Below are positions 1 through 8,123 of a DNA stretch of 44,064 bases, piece by piece (positions within the stretch are counted from its first letter, which is position 1; the number at the start of each line of letters is the position of its first letter). The DNA is from Planctomycetota bacterium. Its GTDB lineage: Bacteria; Planctomycetota; SZUA-567; H5-PLA8. The stretch is taken from the NCBI GenBank assembly GCA_026692735.1, contig JAPLOD010000705.1, positions 1 through 44,064 on the forward strand, given 5' to 3'. A program made the position numbers and the translations under genes. The notes beneath the pieces are model-generated. The model did no database searches. It was not told where the DNA came from and was given only the letters and a program-made list of their open reading frames with translations.

Positions 1-2
1 GG

Positions 3-758
3 CCGCTGAAGAAGGCCTGGCATCCCGAGGCCGGCAAGGCGCCGTCGTTCATCCTCTGGAACGGCTCCTTCGGTTACGACGTGGCGTCGCCGTGCGTCGC
101 GCAGATGTACCGGAACCTGAAGGAGAGCGTCGCAGGGCTGTGCAAGCTGGAGGCCAGGCTCGGCGGCAAGCTCTACATCGGCTTCGAGCCCAAGCCGAAC
201 GAAGGCCACCCGGCCATGCTCATCCCGACCGTCGCCAGCGCCATCGCGTTCTGGAACAAGCTCGAGCAGGAGTTCGGCATCCCGAAGGCGAAGAAGGGCG
301 TCAACAAGGAGTTCGGGCATTCGGAGATGATCGGCCTCGACCACGTCTACGACACCGTCGAGGAGATTGACAACGGCATGATGGTCCACATGCACCTGAA
401 CAGCCAGGGCTACAACGACGGCATCATCCTCGGCGGCCCGGGCAAGTACGACATTGACCACGGCACGCGGGTGAACGGGATGAACATCGCCATCGCGCGG
501 CTCATCCAGGACGCGAAGTTCGGCCGCTGGAAGGGCCACGACATGCAGCCGCGGGCCTACGACAACAATGAGCAGGCTATTGACCGCGTCGTGCGCAGCG
601 TGCTGAGTTGGGAGGCGTGCGCCGTGGCGGCGAAAGACCTGGATGTGCAGGCGCTGGCCAAGGTCCTCGCGGCGCGCGAGACGGCGAAGGCCGAAGACAT
701 GATGCGCGGCGCGCTCGTGCAGGCGCAGCAGGCGTTCGACAAGATGTACAAAGCGTAA
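3..758 (+). CDS. xylose-isomerase-like TIM-barrel protein (5' end outside window)
   Basis: The reading frame is open from base 3 and ends in TAA. The ORF track starts it at an internal GTG (81), but in-frame codons upstream continue the protein (WHPEAGKAPSFILWNGSFGYD), so the true start lies off the left edge. The 252 visible residues look like the C-terminal part of a class I xylose isomerase-type barrel: GFEPKPNEGHP resembles the metal-ligand E-P-K-P-N-E strand, GHSEMIG the next metal or catalytic strand, HMHLNSQ and GGPGKYDID the later ligand strands, and the end is an oligomerisation-type helical tail. The expected role is aldose-ketose isomerisation of a sugar in the cytoplasm. The substrate cannot be read from the sequence; a rhamnose or other sugar isomerase is possible. 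Confidence 0.8.
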   Translation, partial: PLKKAWHPEAGKAPSFILWNGSFGYDVASPCVAQMYRNLKESVAGLCKLEARLGGKLYIGFEPKPNEGHPAMLIPTVASAIAFWNKLEQEFGIPKAKKGVNKEFGHSEMIGLDHVYDTVEEIDNGMMVHMHLNSQGYNDGIILGGPGKYDIDHGTRVNGMNIAIARLIQDAKFGRWKGHDMQPRAYDNNEQAIDRVVRSVLSWEACAVAAKDLDVQALAKVLAARETAKAEDMMRGALVQAQQAFDKMYKA

Positions 759-763
759 CGGAC

Positions 764-860
764 GATTTTGGATTTTGGATTGCGGATTGCGAATTGGCGG
801 CAGGAAATGCTGATCCGCAATCCGCATCTTTGCCACTGACCACGGACAACTGACCACTGG
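764..860. repeat. heptanucleotide-period tracts filling an intergenic gap
   Basis: From 764 the + strand reads gattttg gattttg gattgcg gattgcg. It is followed by the reverse complement of the same words (gatccgcaatccgcatc, about 811-827). At 833-860 comes a second family, read on the minus strand as gtcagtt gtccgtg gtcagtg. The period is 7 nt throughout. The element fills the whole gap between two convergent genes. Confidence 0.8.
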
Positions 861-1109
861 CTATCTTTTCTTCTGAAACATCTCCCAGTACTTCAAGACT
901 TCCTCGCGGTTGAGATAGATGCGGCCGCCGATGCGGTGTTCGGGCACCGCGCCCAGCCTGCACCACTGCAACACCGTGTGCAGGCTGACGCCGAAATACG
1001 CCGCGGCGTCTTCCGCGGTCAGGTAGAGTCTCTTGCCGTCGGCGCCGCAACGGTTCAGGTCCCGGCGGCTGAAGCGCCAGCCGGGCTCATGAGGGCGTTT
1101 CCTTGACAT
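861..1109 (-). CDS. small excisionase/MerR-type helix-turn-helix protein
   Basis: An 82-residue protein with a single HTH_17-like DNA-binding domain: LYLTAEDAAAYFGVSLHTV (about residues 28-46) is the helix-turn-helix and GGRIYLNREEVLKY (about 61-74) the wing. This matches the excisionase/helix-turn-helix family that reads a target site as a monomer or dimer. The N-terminus is basic (SRKRPHEPGWRFSRRD). No Shine-Dalgarno sequence precedes the ATG; two overlapping TACAAT boxes (complement of 1114-1124) sit 5-15 nt upstream, so the mRNA could be nearly leaderless. No integrase or phage gene is adjacent, so a regulator role is as likely as excision. The target is unknown. Confidence 0.7.
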   Translation of the reverse strand: MSRKRPHEPGWRFSRRDLNRCGADGKRLYLTAEDAAAYFGVSLHTVLQWCRLGAVPEHRIGGRIYLNREEVLKYWEMFQKKR

Positions 1110-1224
1110 GATGATTGTATTGTAACGATGGCGTCCGGCGCGTGTAGTGCCGTTTGTCCTTTGTCATCCCTCGTTGATCGTCTGCGATCGGGCCTTTGCC
1201 GTCGCGCGGGCCCGCGCCAGCCGC

Positions 1225-1920
1225 CTACTTCTTCCCGCCTTCGGCCTTGGGCTCGGCCGGTTTCCTGGGGCTGAGGCCGTCCAGCCGCGCCGCGTCTTCA
1301 GGCGCGAGCAGGTCGCGGGTCTGCTTGAGCAGCTCTTCCTCCTGATTCCTGAGCTTGGCGCGCTCTTCTCTCACCCACGCCTGCATCTTGGCCTTGGCCG
1401 CCTCGTATTCCTCGGCGGAGAGTTTCGGCAGCGACTCGGCCACCGCGGCCCGGCGTTCGACATACTCCTTGCGGAACTTCGCCTCCCGGTCGTTGGGCGT
1501 CACCCAGCGCTCGTGGCTGAATGCGAGCACTTTCCGGGCGGACTCGCGCTTGGCCTCGGGCAGCGCCGCGACGATCTTCGCTTCGTACTCGGCGCGCAGA
1601 GCCTTCGCCTCCTGTTCCCACTTGGCGGCGAGTTTCACGAGCGCCGCGTCGTAGGCGTCCTCGATCTTGCCGATCTCGGCGGCGGCTTCCGCTGGCGGCG
1701 CGTAGATGCTGACCAGGTTCGCGCTGATGCCGGCGCACTTGACCTCGCCCGCGCGGGGCAGCAGCCGCAGCCGCTCGATGGCGGCAAGCCACTCGGGATG
1801 CTCTTCGGACGACGGCGCGCGGCCCGGTTCGTCAGCTCTGCTCTTCTCCTTCGGTTCGCCGGCAAGGAGAGCGCAGCTTGTGAGCGCCACGGCCAGCAGC
1901 GCAGGGACTGCGACACGCAT
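1225..1920 (-). CDS. secreted charged alpha-helical protein, function unknown
   Basis: The 231 residues start at ATG 1920, preceded by a good AGGAGG (agcccaggaggtaccacaATG); the longer ORF from 2028 lacks this. An N-terminal signal peptide (MRVAVPALLAVALTSCALLAGEP) contains a Cys in TSCALL, so lipoprotein processing is possible but the lipobox is poor. The rest is very rich in Ala, Glu, Lys and Arg and predicted helical or coiled coil (for example EEYEAAKAKMQAWVREERAK), ending in a KPAEPKAEGGKK tail. I do not recognise a family. It is divergent from the DinG-like gene, sharing a 111-bp intergenic region. Confidence 0.65.
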   Translation of the reverse strand: MRVAVPALLAVALTSCALLAGEPKEKSRADEPGRAPSSEEHPEWLAAIERLRLLPRAGEVKCAGISANLVSIYAPPAEAAAEIGKIEDAYDAALVKLAAKWEQEAKALRAEYEAKIVAALPEAKRESARKVLAFSHERWVTPNDREAKFRKEYVERRAAVAESLPKLSAEEYEAAKAKMQAWVREERAKLRNQEEELLKQTRDLLAPEDAARLDGLSPRKPAEPKAEGGKK

Positions 1921-2031
1921 TGTGGTACCTCCTGGGCTGAACTCCCCGCAGTCTACGGCCCCATTCGCTCCCGTAAAGGCGGCTTTCGTTTCAGACGCTC
2001 TGGTGCTACAATACGGCGTAAGAGTCATCCC

Positions 2032-5000
2032 ATGCCGGCCACTGTCCTAACAGGCAACCCCGTCTTCCTCTCGCTCGTCACTACGGAACCCGGTGGCGAA
2101 GGACATATCGTGCGCCTCCTCGCCGCCTGGGGAGACGAACGGCACACGCCCCGGAGCTTTGAGCGGCTGGTGCGCGCGCCCCGCCTGACGCTCTCGCAAT
2201 CGCGCCTCACGGGCGTGACCAACACCCAACTGGACAGCGCGCCCGAGCTCGACGTCGTCCTTGAGGACCTGCTCGAATTCAGCGCGGGCGCCGACGCCTG
2301 GATTGCAGCCCACGGCGCCGCCGCGCGGACCGCGTTGCGCGCGGCCGCTGCGAGCGCCGGCTTTCCCGGGCGGCTCGGGCCGCCGGTGATCGGCGTTGAC
2401 GAGCTGGCCGCGGTGGTCTTGCCCACCGTCGGGTGGCGCGGGCTGAAGGACATACAGGCGCAGTACGCCGGGACGGACGCAACGTCCGCCGAGGAGGACG
2501 AGCATGCCCCTGCGACGACGGTCCTGCAGGAACTCTGGACGCGTCTGGAAGCTGACCTCCTCAAACTGCCGCTGCCGCTACTGGCCGAGATGAACTGGCT
2601 GCTGTCCAAGAGCGACCACCCGCTCAAGAAGCTGCTCAAGAAGGCTGAAGGCGAAGCGGTGAAGATGCAGTTCGGCGAGAGCTTCAGCAGCGGCAAGCTT
2701 TCCCTTGACAAACTGTTCAAGGACTTCTCGCCGCTCATCGCCCGGTTGCAGCCGGAAGACGAGAATCGCACGGCGGCGCTGCCCGAGCCGCCGGAGACAC
2801 CGGTCACGGCGCAGGAAGTCGCCGCTCTGCTCGGACCGCACGGTCCGCTGGCCCAGGCGCTGGACGGCTACGAAGAGCGGCCGCAGCAGATCGCGATGGC
2901 CGAGCGGGCCGCCGAAGGGTTGACGGCGGGCAGGCATCTCTTCGTCGAAGCCGGGACGGGCGTCGGCAAGAGCCTGGCGTACTTGGTGCCGGCGGTCCTG
3001 TTCGCCACACGCGCCGGCCGCCCGCTGATGATCTCGACGCACACGAAGAACCTGCAGGCGCAGCTCTTCGACAAGGACCTGCCGTTCCTGCGCCGGTATC
3101 TGGGCGTTGAATTCGAGGCGGCGCTGCTGAAAGGCCGGCCGAACTACCTCTGCCTCCGCCGGCTCATGTACACGCTCCAGGAAGCCGCGCACGAGCTCGA
3201 CGACGAAGAACGCGGCAGCATGCTGCCGATCATGACCTGGGCCACGCAGACCGAGACCGGCGACGTGAGCGAACTCGCGGCGTTCGCGCCCGAAAAGGAT
3301 TACGAGCTCTGGGATCGCCTCTACACCGTTGGCGACGAATGCCTGAAACGCAACTGCCCGTTCTACAACCGGTGCTTCGTGTACAAAGCCCGCGCACTCG
3401 CGCGCTTGGCCGACGTCGTGGTCCTCAACCACGCGCTGGTCTTTGCGGAACTGAGCCTGGAGGCGGGCACGCTGCCCGCGTACCACGAGATTGTCTTCGA
3501 CGAAGCGCACAAGCTGGAGGACGTGGCCACCGATCACCTGGCCGCGGAAGTCACCCCGCGGCGGGTCTACAAGATACTGAACCGCCTCTTCCGGACCACT
3601 CCCGGCAGCGCGGCGGGAAAGGGCCTGCTGCCCACGCTCCTGGCCAACATCGAGCAGGCGCGCAGCGAGTTCCCGGGGCCGTTGGTGGATTCGATCCGCG
3701 AGCATATTTTGGGCGCCATGCAGGCCGTGCAGCCCGCGTACGAGGGCTCGGACTTCTTCTTCAGCGTCCTGCGGGAATGGACCGAAGCGCCCGCGCGCGG
3801 CGCCGACGAGGGAGTCGTGCCTGCGTTCGTGCCGCAGGAGCGCGGGCGCGGGGGCGTGACGCTGCAGCTCGACGCAGATGCGGCCGGGGGCGAGGAGGGC
3901 ATGGCGGGAGGATTCGGCAGACCGCCCCACGCTCGCAGGAAGCGCCGCGGGAGCGCGAACGACGACCGCAAGCGGTTCTCGGCGCTGACCCTGCGCGCGG
4001 ATGAAGTGGAGGCTTTCAAGCAGGGCAAGGAGGCGGCCATTGCACGCCTGGGGCTGCTGCGGCAGTCCCTGGAACGGCTCGAGGAGGACTTCAAGGAGGT
4101 CCGTAAACGCGCGGTGCCGCGGGCGCGGGAGCTGACGCAGGAGACCAACGCCCAGAACGCGTTCCTGAGCGAGCTCATCCACGACATCGAGTTCGTGACC
4201 AAAGGAGACGAACCCAACTACGTCTACTGGTGCGAACGCTTCGGGCGCCGCGCGCTGCGCGCCGTCGCCGCGCCGCTCGACGTCTCCGGCCTGCTCTACG
4301 ACCAGCTCTATTCCAGAAAGCGTTCCATCATCCTGACCTCGGCGACGCTCTCCGTCCGCGATCCGGACGCCGGAGAGGCATCCGGCCTGGCGCCGCTGCC
4401 GGGCTGGAAGACGCTGAAGAGCGGCACGCCGCTGCCGCTCGCGCCGCCGGCGGAGGCCCCGTCCGTCCCGGAAGGTGACGGCGGGGAGCAGCAGCCGCAC
4501 CCCAAGAGCTTCGAGTTCCTGAAGAACCGCCTCGGTCTGTCGCTGTGCGCGGCCGGCACACTCGACGAGCTGCTGCTGGGCAGCCCGTTCGACTACGCGC
4601 GGCAATGCCGGTTCTACGTGCCCACCTTCCTGCCCGAGCCCGGCGTGCGCGAGAAGGATTTCAACGCCGCCTTCACGGCGATGCTGGCCGAGCTTGTCAT
4701 CGCCACCGGCGGCCGAACCATGGCCTTGTACACGTCCTACGCGGCGCTGGAAGAGAGCACGCGGATGCTGCGCAAGGCGCTGGCGAGCGAAGGCATCGAG
4801 GTGCTGGCGCAAGGACAGGACGGCTCCCGCGAGGCGCTGCTGGCGCGGCTGCAGGCGGGGGGCCGGACCGTGCTGCTGGGCACAGCCAGTTTCTGGGAAG
4901 GGGTGGACGTGCGCGGCGCGGCGCTCTCGCTGCTCGTCATCGTGAAGCTGCCGTTCGCCGTCTTCACCGATCCGATAGTGCAGGGCCGCTGCGAGCTGCT

Positions 5001-5241
5001 GGAGGCCGCGGGCAAGGACTCGTTCCTGCACTTCAGCGTTCCGCAGGCGATTCTGCGGTTGCGCCAGGGGTTTGGGCGGCTTATTCGTTCCAAGACGGAC
5101 CGAGGAGTGGTGGTCCTGGCCGACAAGCGTGTGCTGACCAAACGCTACGGGCCGGCGTTCCTCCGCGCTCTCCCCGCGCGGCCGTGCACCATGACCAGTC
5201 AGGAGGCCCTGGTGCGGGCGGTGAGCGAGTTCCTGCGATGA
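2032..5241 (+). CDS. dinG: DinG-family ATP-dependent Fe-S helicase with degenerate exonuclease-like N-terminus
   Basis: The 1,069-residue superfamily 2 helicase of the DinG/XPD type is expected to unwind DNA 5' to 3' in repair of damaged or R-loop DNA. Visible motifs: Walker A GTGVGKS (about 308-314); four candidate Fe-S cysteines at C374 (NYLC), C437, C442 and C448 (ECLKRNCPFYNRC); DEAH at 490-493; SATL at 770-773; and the C-terminal helicase motifs SFWEGVDVRG and QGFGRLIRS. The first 200 residues align in layout with the DnaQ-like exonuclease of longer DinG proteins (TGVTNTQLDSAPELDVVLEDLLEF, IAAHGAAART, GVDELAAVVLPTVG), but the D-x-E and H-N-x-x-F-D residues are missing, so this domain is probably inactive. 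A charged insert lies around residues 590-690. The ORF track starts at 1147; ATG 2032 is preferred because upstream residues are antisense to the secreted protein and TACAAT at 2007-2012 could be its -10. Confidence 0.9.
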   Translation: MPATVLTGNPVFLSLVTTEPGGEGHIVRLLAAWGDERHTPRSFERLVRAPRLTLSQSRLTGVTNTQLDSAPELDVVLEDLLEFSAGADAWIAAHGAAARTALRAAAASAGFPGRLGPPVIGVDELAAVVLPTVGWRGLKDIQAQYAGTDATSAEEDEHAPATTVLQELWTRLEADLLKLPLPLLAEMNWLLSKSDHPLKKLLKKAEGEAVKMQFGESFSSGKLSLDKLFKDFSPLIARLQPEDENRTAALPEPPETPVTAQEVAALLGPHGPLAQALDGYEERPQQIAMAERAAEGLTAGRHLFVEAGTGVGKSLAYLVPAVLFATRAGRPLMISTHTKNLQAQLFDKDLPFLRRYLGVEFEAALLKGRPNYLCLRRLMYTLQEAAHELDDEERGSMLPIMTWATQTETGDVSELAAFAPEKDYELWDRLYTVGDECLKRNCPFYNRCFVYKARALARLADVVVLNHALVFAELSLEAGTLPAYHEIVFDEAHKLEDVATDHLAAEVTPRRVYKILNRLFRTTPGSAAGKGLLPTLLANIEQARSEFPGPLVDSIREHILGAMQAVQPAYEGSDFFFSVLREWTEAPARGADEGVVPAFVPQERGRGGVTLQLDADAAGGEEGMAGGFGRPPHARRKRRGSANDDRKRFSALTLRADEVEAFKQGKEAAIARLGLLRQSLERLEEDFKEVRKRAVPRARELTQETNAQNAFLSELIHDIEFVTKGDEPNYVYWCERFGRRALRAVAAPLDVSGLLYDQLYSRKRSIILTSATLSVRDPDAGEASGLAPLPGWKTLKSGTPLPLAPPAEAPSVPEGDGGEQQPHPKSFEFLKNRLGLSLCAAGTLDELLLGSPFDYARQCRFYVPTFLPEPGVREKDFNAAFTAMLAELVIATGGRTMALYTSYAALEESTRMLRKALASEGIEVLAQGQDGSREALLARLQAGGRTVLLGTASFWEGVDVRGAALSLLVIVKLPFAVFTDPIVQGRCELLEAAGKDSFLHFSVPQAILRLRQGFGRLIRSKTDRGVVVLADKRVLTKRYGPAFLRALPARPCTMTSQEALVRAVSEFLR

Positions 5242-5329
5242 TCCCAACCCAGGAACGGGGCAAGACAGTTGCCGTATCGGATGCCGTAGACTACATTGAA
5301 CGGAGGCCCGTACATTGGAGCGATAACGG

Positions 5330-6442
5330 GTGATTGACATCTCGGCATTGAAGGCGCTCAGCAGGGAGACGAAGGCGCTCATCCTCGTCAGCGAGTTTGA
5401 GGCGCGGCGGATGCCCTTGTTCCAACTGCGCGCCGTGCTCGATACGATCGTCCGCGACGACGAAGAGAAGAAGACGATCGTGGACATGGTGGAGAACGAC
5501 CTGCGGGCCACGGGGTATCCCCCCGAACAGATTGCCGCCTTCCTCAGCGACCTGCTCACCATCGCCCCGCCCAAGCCCATCACGCATGAGGGCGCCATCC
5601 TGACGACCCGCAAGCTGCGTTCGCCCTTCGCGCTGGGGTTTGAGGGTCCCCCTCCTCCCGATGTCCCAACGCAGCCGGCCGAGCAAGAGGCGCACAAGCT
5701 GCTGCGCGGCGCCACCTTGGGCCCCGGCTTCCTGCGGAGCGGGGCGCTGTCAGGGTCAGCGCCACCGGAACATGCGGCCGGCAGGCCGCACAGCGCCCAG
5801 GTGCCGCCCGCGCCCCATGCGCCGCCGGCGAAGCCGACGGCTCCACCCTTGACCGGAAGCGGGCCGCAACGGCGCAACTCGTTCGTCTTTGAGCCCGGCG
5901 CCAGACCGTCGGCGCCCCCGGGGGCCGTCCCCCCGCCAGCGCCGCCCCCACCACCCGCGCAGCTTCCCTCAGCGCCCGTCCCCGACATGCTCCTGCCCGC
6001 CGGCACCAAGTCACTGTTGCGCCACGAGATCTTGTTCGGCAAGCCCGCGCTTGGCGCCGGGCTGGCCGGCAAGCCGCTGATTCTCATCGCCGATGACGAC
6101 AAGCGCACGCGCATGGTCTTCCGGTTGCGCCTCGAGGACGCCGGCTTCGCGACGGTGGAATGCGGCAGCGGCGACGACGCCTGGGCGCGGATTCAGCAGG
6201 GCGGCCTGGCTCTGGCCGTGCTCGACATGAAAATGCCGGGCCTGCACGGCCTGGAAGTGCTCGCCAACATCGCCGACAAGCAGCTCGCCCTGCCCGTCGT
6301 CATCTGCTCGGCCTACGACCAATTGCAGGATGAATATGTCGTGAAGACCTACCCCAAACTGCGCTACCTCGTCAAGCCCATTGCGCCCGAGGTGCTGGTC
6401 AGCACCATCAGGGAACTGCTGGCGGCGCCCGCCAAGGCCTGA
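5330..6442 (+). CDS. single-domain response regulator with N-terminal helical module and Pro-rich linker
   Basis: The 370 residues begin at GTG 5330, with GGAG nine bases upstream. Residues 1-75 form a helical segment of unknown family (DTIVRDDEEKKTIVDMVEND). Residues about 100-225 are a low-complexity Pro/Ala linker. Residues 248-370 are a receiver domain with the acidic pocket D255-D257 (LILIADDDK), phospho-acceptor D299 (AVLDMKMPG), the conserved Ser of VICSAYD and K349 (YLVKPI). There is no DNA-binding or enzymatic output domain; the receiver sits at the C-terminus, opposite to the usual order. It starts 88 nt after the helicase gene on the same strand and could be cotranscribed. A signalling adaptor role is inferred; no histidine kinase is in the window. 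Confidence 0.85.
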   Translation: MIDISALKALSRETKALILVSEFEARRMPLFQLRAVLDTIVRDDEEKKTIVDMVENDLRATGYPPEQIAAFLSDLLTIAPPKPITHEGAILTTRKLRSPFALGFEGPPPPDVPTQPAEQEAHKLLRGATLGPGFLRSGALSGSAPPEHAAGRPHSAQVPPAPHAPPAKPTAPPLTGSGPQRRNSFVFEPGARPSAPPGAVPPPAPPPPPAQLPSAPVPDMLLPAGTKSLLRHEILFGKPALGAGLAGKPLILIADDDKRTRMVFRLRLEDAGFATVECGSGDDAWARIQQGGLALAVLDMKMPGLHGLEVLANIADKQLALPVVICSAYDQLQDEYVVKTYPKLRYLVKPIAPEVLVSTIRELLAAPAKA

Positions 6443-6446
6443 GGGG

Positions 6447-7616
6447 CTACGTCGGGCGGAAGCTGGTGGAGAAGTCCATCGTCTGCCCCGAGGCGGTCTT
6501 CTTGAACTTCGAGCTCTTGATGCGCTCCTGCAGCTTGGCCAGGAACAGGTCCTCGTTGATCGGCAGCTCAACCCACGAATCCGTCCAGGCAGATAGGAGC
6601 ATGGCGTTGGAAATCTCCAGGCTGCGGATGCCCTCCTCGCCGGGAATGATCGGCTTCCCGCCTTTCAGGATCGCATTCACGAAGCCCCGCGTCACGGTAA
6701 CATGGTTGCCCCCGCTGCCCCCGGGCGGGACCTCGCACGTCCAGCATTCCGGCGTGGCAAAGGCCTGCGTGCTCTCGCGCGTGTACTGCGCGACTGAGAC
6801 GCGCGTGCGGCAGAACTTGAGGATGTTGCTGTTGTCGAAGGTCAGCTTGCCGCGGTCGCCGGACAGTTCAAAGCGGTAGGTGCCGGGCGCCTCGCCCGTC
6901 GTCGTCACGAACAGGCCCGTCGCGCCGTTGGCGTATTCGACGTACGCCGTCACGTCGTCCTCGACCTCGATGTTGTGGTGCTTGCCGAAACCGCAGAAGG
7001 CGCGCACGCGCTTGGGCAAACCCGACGTCCATTGCCAGATGTCCAGACTGTGCGGGCACTGGTTGATGAGCACGCCGCCGCCTTCGCCGCCCCACGTCGC
7101 GCGCCACGTGCCGGAGTCGTAGTAGCACTGCGAGCGGAACCAGTCGGTGCAGAAGAAGACGCTGCGCCGCAGCTCGCCCAGTTCGCCCGAACCGACGAGG
7201 TCGCGGATCTTCTGGTACGCGGGCGTGGTGCGCATCTGGAACATGATGCCGAAGACCTTGCCGCTCTTGGCCGCCGCCTCGTTCATCTCGCGGACCTGCT
7301 TGGTGTAGACGCCCGCGGGCTTCTCGGTCAGGACGTGCAGGCCGTTCTGAAAGGCCTTGATCGCCAGCGGCGGATGGAAGTAGTGCGGCGTGGCGATCAG
7401 CACCGCGTCCACGGCCTTGGCCGCGAAGAACGCGTCGGCGTTGTCGAAGACCTGGAACTTCTCGCCGAACTTCTCTTTCGCAACCTTGAGCCGCGCGGGG
7501 TCCACGTCGCAGGCGGCAACCAACTCGGCGTTGGGCACTTCGCTCTTGCCGAGGTAATCCCCGTGAGCGGCTCCCATGCCGCCGAACCCGATGATCCCGA
7601 ACCGAACCTTGTCCAT
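6447..7616 (-). CDS. Gfo/Idh/MocA-family NAD(P)-dependent oxidoreductase
   Basis: A 389-residue dehydrogenase of the glucose-fructose oxidoreductase family. Seen: Rossmann fold glycine motif GIIGFGGMGAAH (7-18), the acidic ribose-binding residue in ACDVD, the EKPAG motif (98-102) carrying the catalytic Lys, and a C-terminal beta-sheet domain with GGVLINQCPHSLDIWQW, typical of the substrate lobe. ATG 7616 is chosen because AAGGAG lies 8 bases upstream; the ORF track extension (to 7991) reads across the intergenic region. It likely oxidises or epimerises a sugar or inositol in the cytoplasm; the substrate is unknown. It converges with the receiver gene with a 4-nt gap. Confidence 0.9.
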   Translation of the reverse strand: MDKVRFGIIGFGGMGAAHGDYLGKSEVPNAELVAACDVDPARLKVAKEKFGEKFQVFDNADAFFAAKAVDAVLIATPHYFHPPLAIKAFQNGLHVLTEKPAGVYTKQVREMNEAAAKSGKVFGIMFQMRTTPAYQKIRDLVGSGELGELRRSVFFCTDWFRSQCYYDSGTWRATWGGEGGGVLINQCPHSLDIWQWTSGLPKRVRAFCGFGKHHNIEVEDDVTAYVEYANGATGLFVTTTGEAPGTYRFELSGDRGKLTFDNSNILKFCRTRVSVAQYTRESTQAFATPECWTCEVPPGGSGGNHVTVTRGFVNAILKGGKPIIPGEEGIRSLEISNAMLLSAWTDSWVELPINEDLFLAKLQERIKSSKFKKTASGQTMDFSTSFRPT

Positions 7617-7751
7617 GGGTGCGCTCCTTAAGCTTGCCGTGTCGCGTGACGTGTGGAGCGGTAAGGATAGCAGAAAGCCGGCGCGCTGCGAGCGAATCCG
7701 TGGCGTGCTCGGGCAGCCGGGCAACCGCTGCTGGCTGTTGGGCGCTCCCCG

Positions 7752-7779
7752 TTGACATCCCCCAGGACCGGCATACCAT
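7752..7779 (+). promoter_or_regulatory. putative sigma70-type promoter of the orphan antitoxin gene
   Basis: TTGACA (7752-7757), a 16-nt spacer, then TACCAT (7774-7779), 66 nt upstream of the antitoxin ATG. The -35 is perfect consensus; the -10 matches 4 of 6. Confidence 0.45.
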
Positions 7780-7844
7780 TGAACGTGGTAAGCTTCTGTA
7801 CCGCCGGCGGCAAAGGCAGTACGCGTCGAAAGAGGAGAAGCACA

Positions 7845-8066
7845 ATGCCTGCGACCTTTGAGCCTGGCCGGATGACCATCGCCGAGAAACTCCGAGCAAT
7901 GGAAGCGCTGTGGGAGGACTTGTGCCGGGACGCCGAAGCCAGCCTTGCGCCGCCGGCCTGGCATCGTCGGATCCTGGAAGCACGCGCGCACGCTGTCCGG
8001 CGAGGCAAGGACAAGCCGGTTGAGTGGGAGACCGCCAAGAAGAGAATCCGCAAGGCGGTGTCATGA
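7845..8066 (+). CDS. addiction-module antitoxin (TIGR02574-type), orphan
   Basis: The 73 residues start at ATG 7845 behind a clear AGAGGAGAAG ribosome site; the ORF track start at 7752 is the promoter -35 box read as codons. MTIAEKLRAMEALWEDL and RRILEARAHAVRRGKDKPVEWETAKKRIR match the putative addiction-module component family, which normally neutralises a RelE/ParE toxin encoded immediately downstream with overlapping codons. Here the TGA overlaps an ATG (8063, ATGA), but that downstream frame stops after five codons and a URO-D-family gene on the other strand ends 57 nt away, so no toxin gene remains. A complete pair of the same type lies at 29994-30508. Confidence 0.75.
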   Translation: MPATFEPGRMTIAEKLRAMEALWEDLCRDAEASLAPPAWHRRILEARAHAVRRGKDKPVEWETAKKRIRKAVS

Positions 8067-8123
8067 AGCTTTCGACATGAGATCGAAGACGCGGCCGCAG
8101 ATGGCGCGGGCGAGGGCTTCTCA
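8063..8123 (+). pseudogene. possible vestige of a RelE/ParE toxin start
   Basis: ATG 8063 overlaps the antitoxin stop as expected for a translationally coupled toxin, but reads ATG AAG CTT TCG ACA TGA. If the frame slips after the third codon, the next residues are R-H-E-I-E-D-A-A, reminiscent of the H-P-E-x-E-D start of ParE-like toxins. The rest is absent. The evidence is thin and rests on position. Confidence 0.25.

Noticed and set aside
1147-2031. Upstream extension of the helicase ORF (to 1147)
   Set aside because: It is antisense to a signal-peptide protein with a good ribosome site and shows no domain; ATG 2032 fits the DinG N-terminus.
2578-6114. 1,178-residue minus-strand ORF
   Set aside because: Antisense shadow of the helicase and receiver genes in GC-rich DNA; composition is Arg/Gln/His-rich with no domain.
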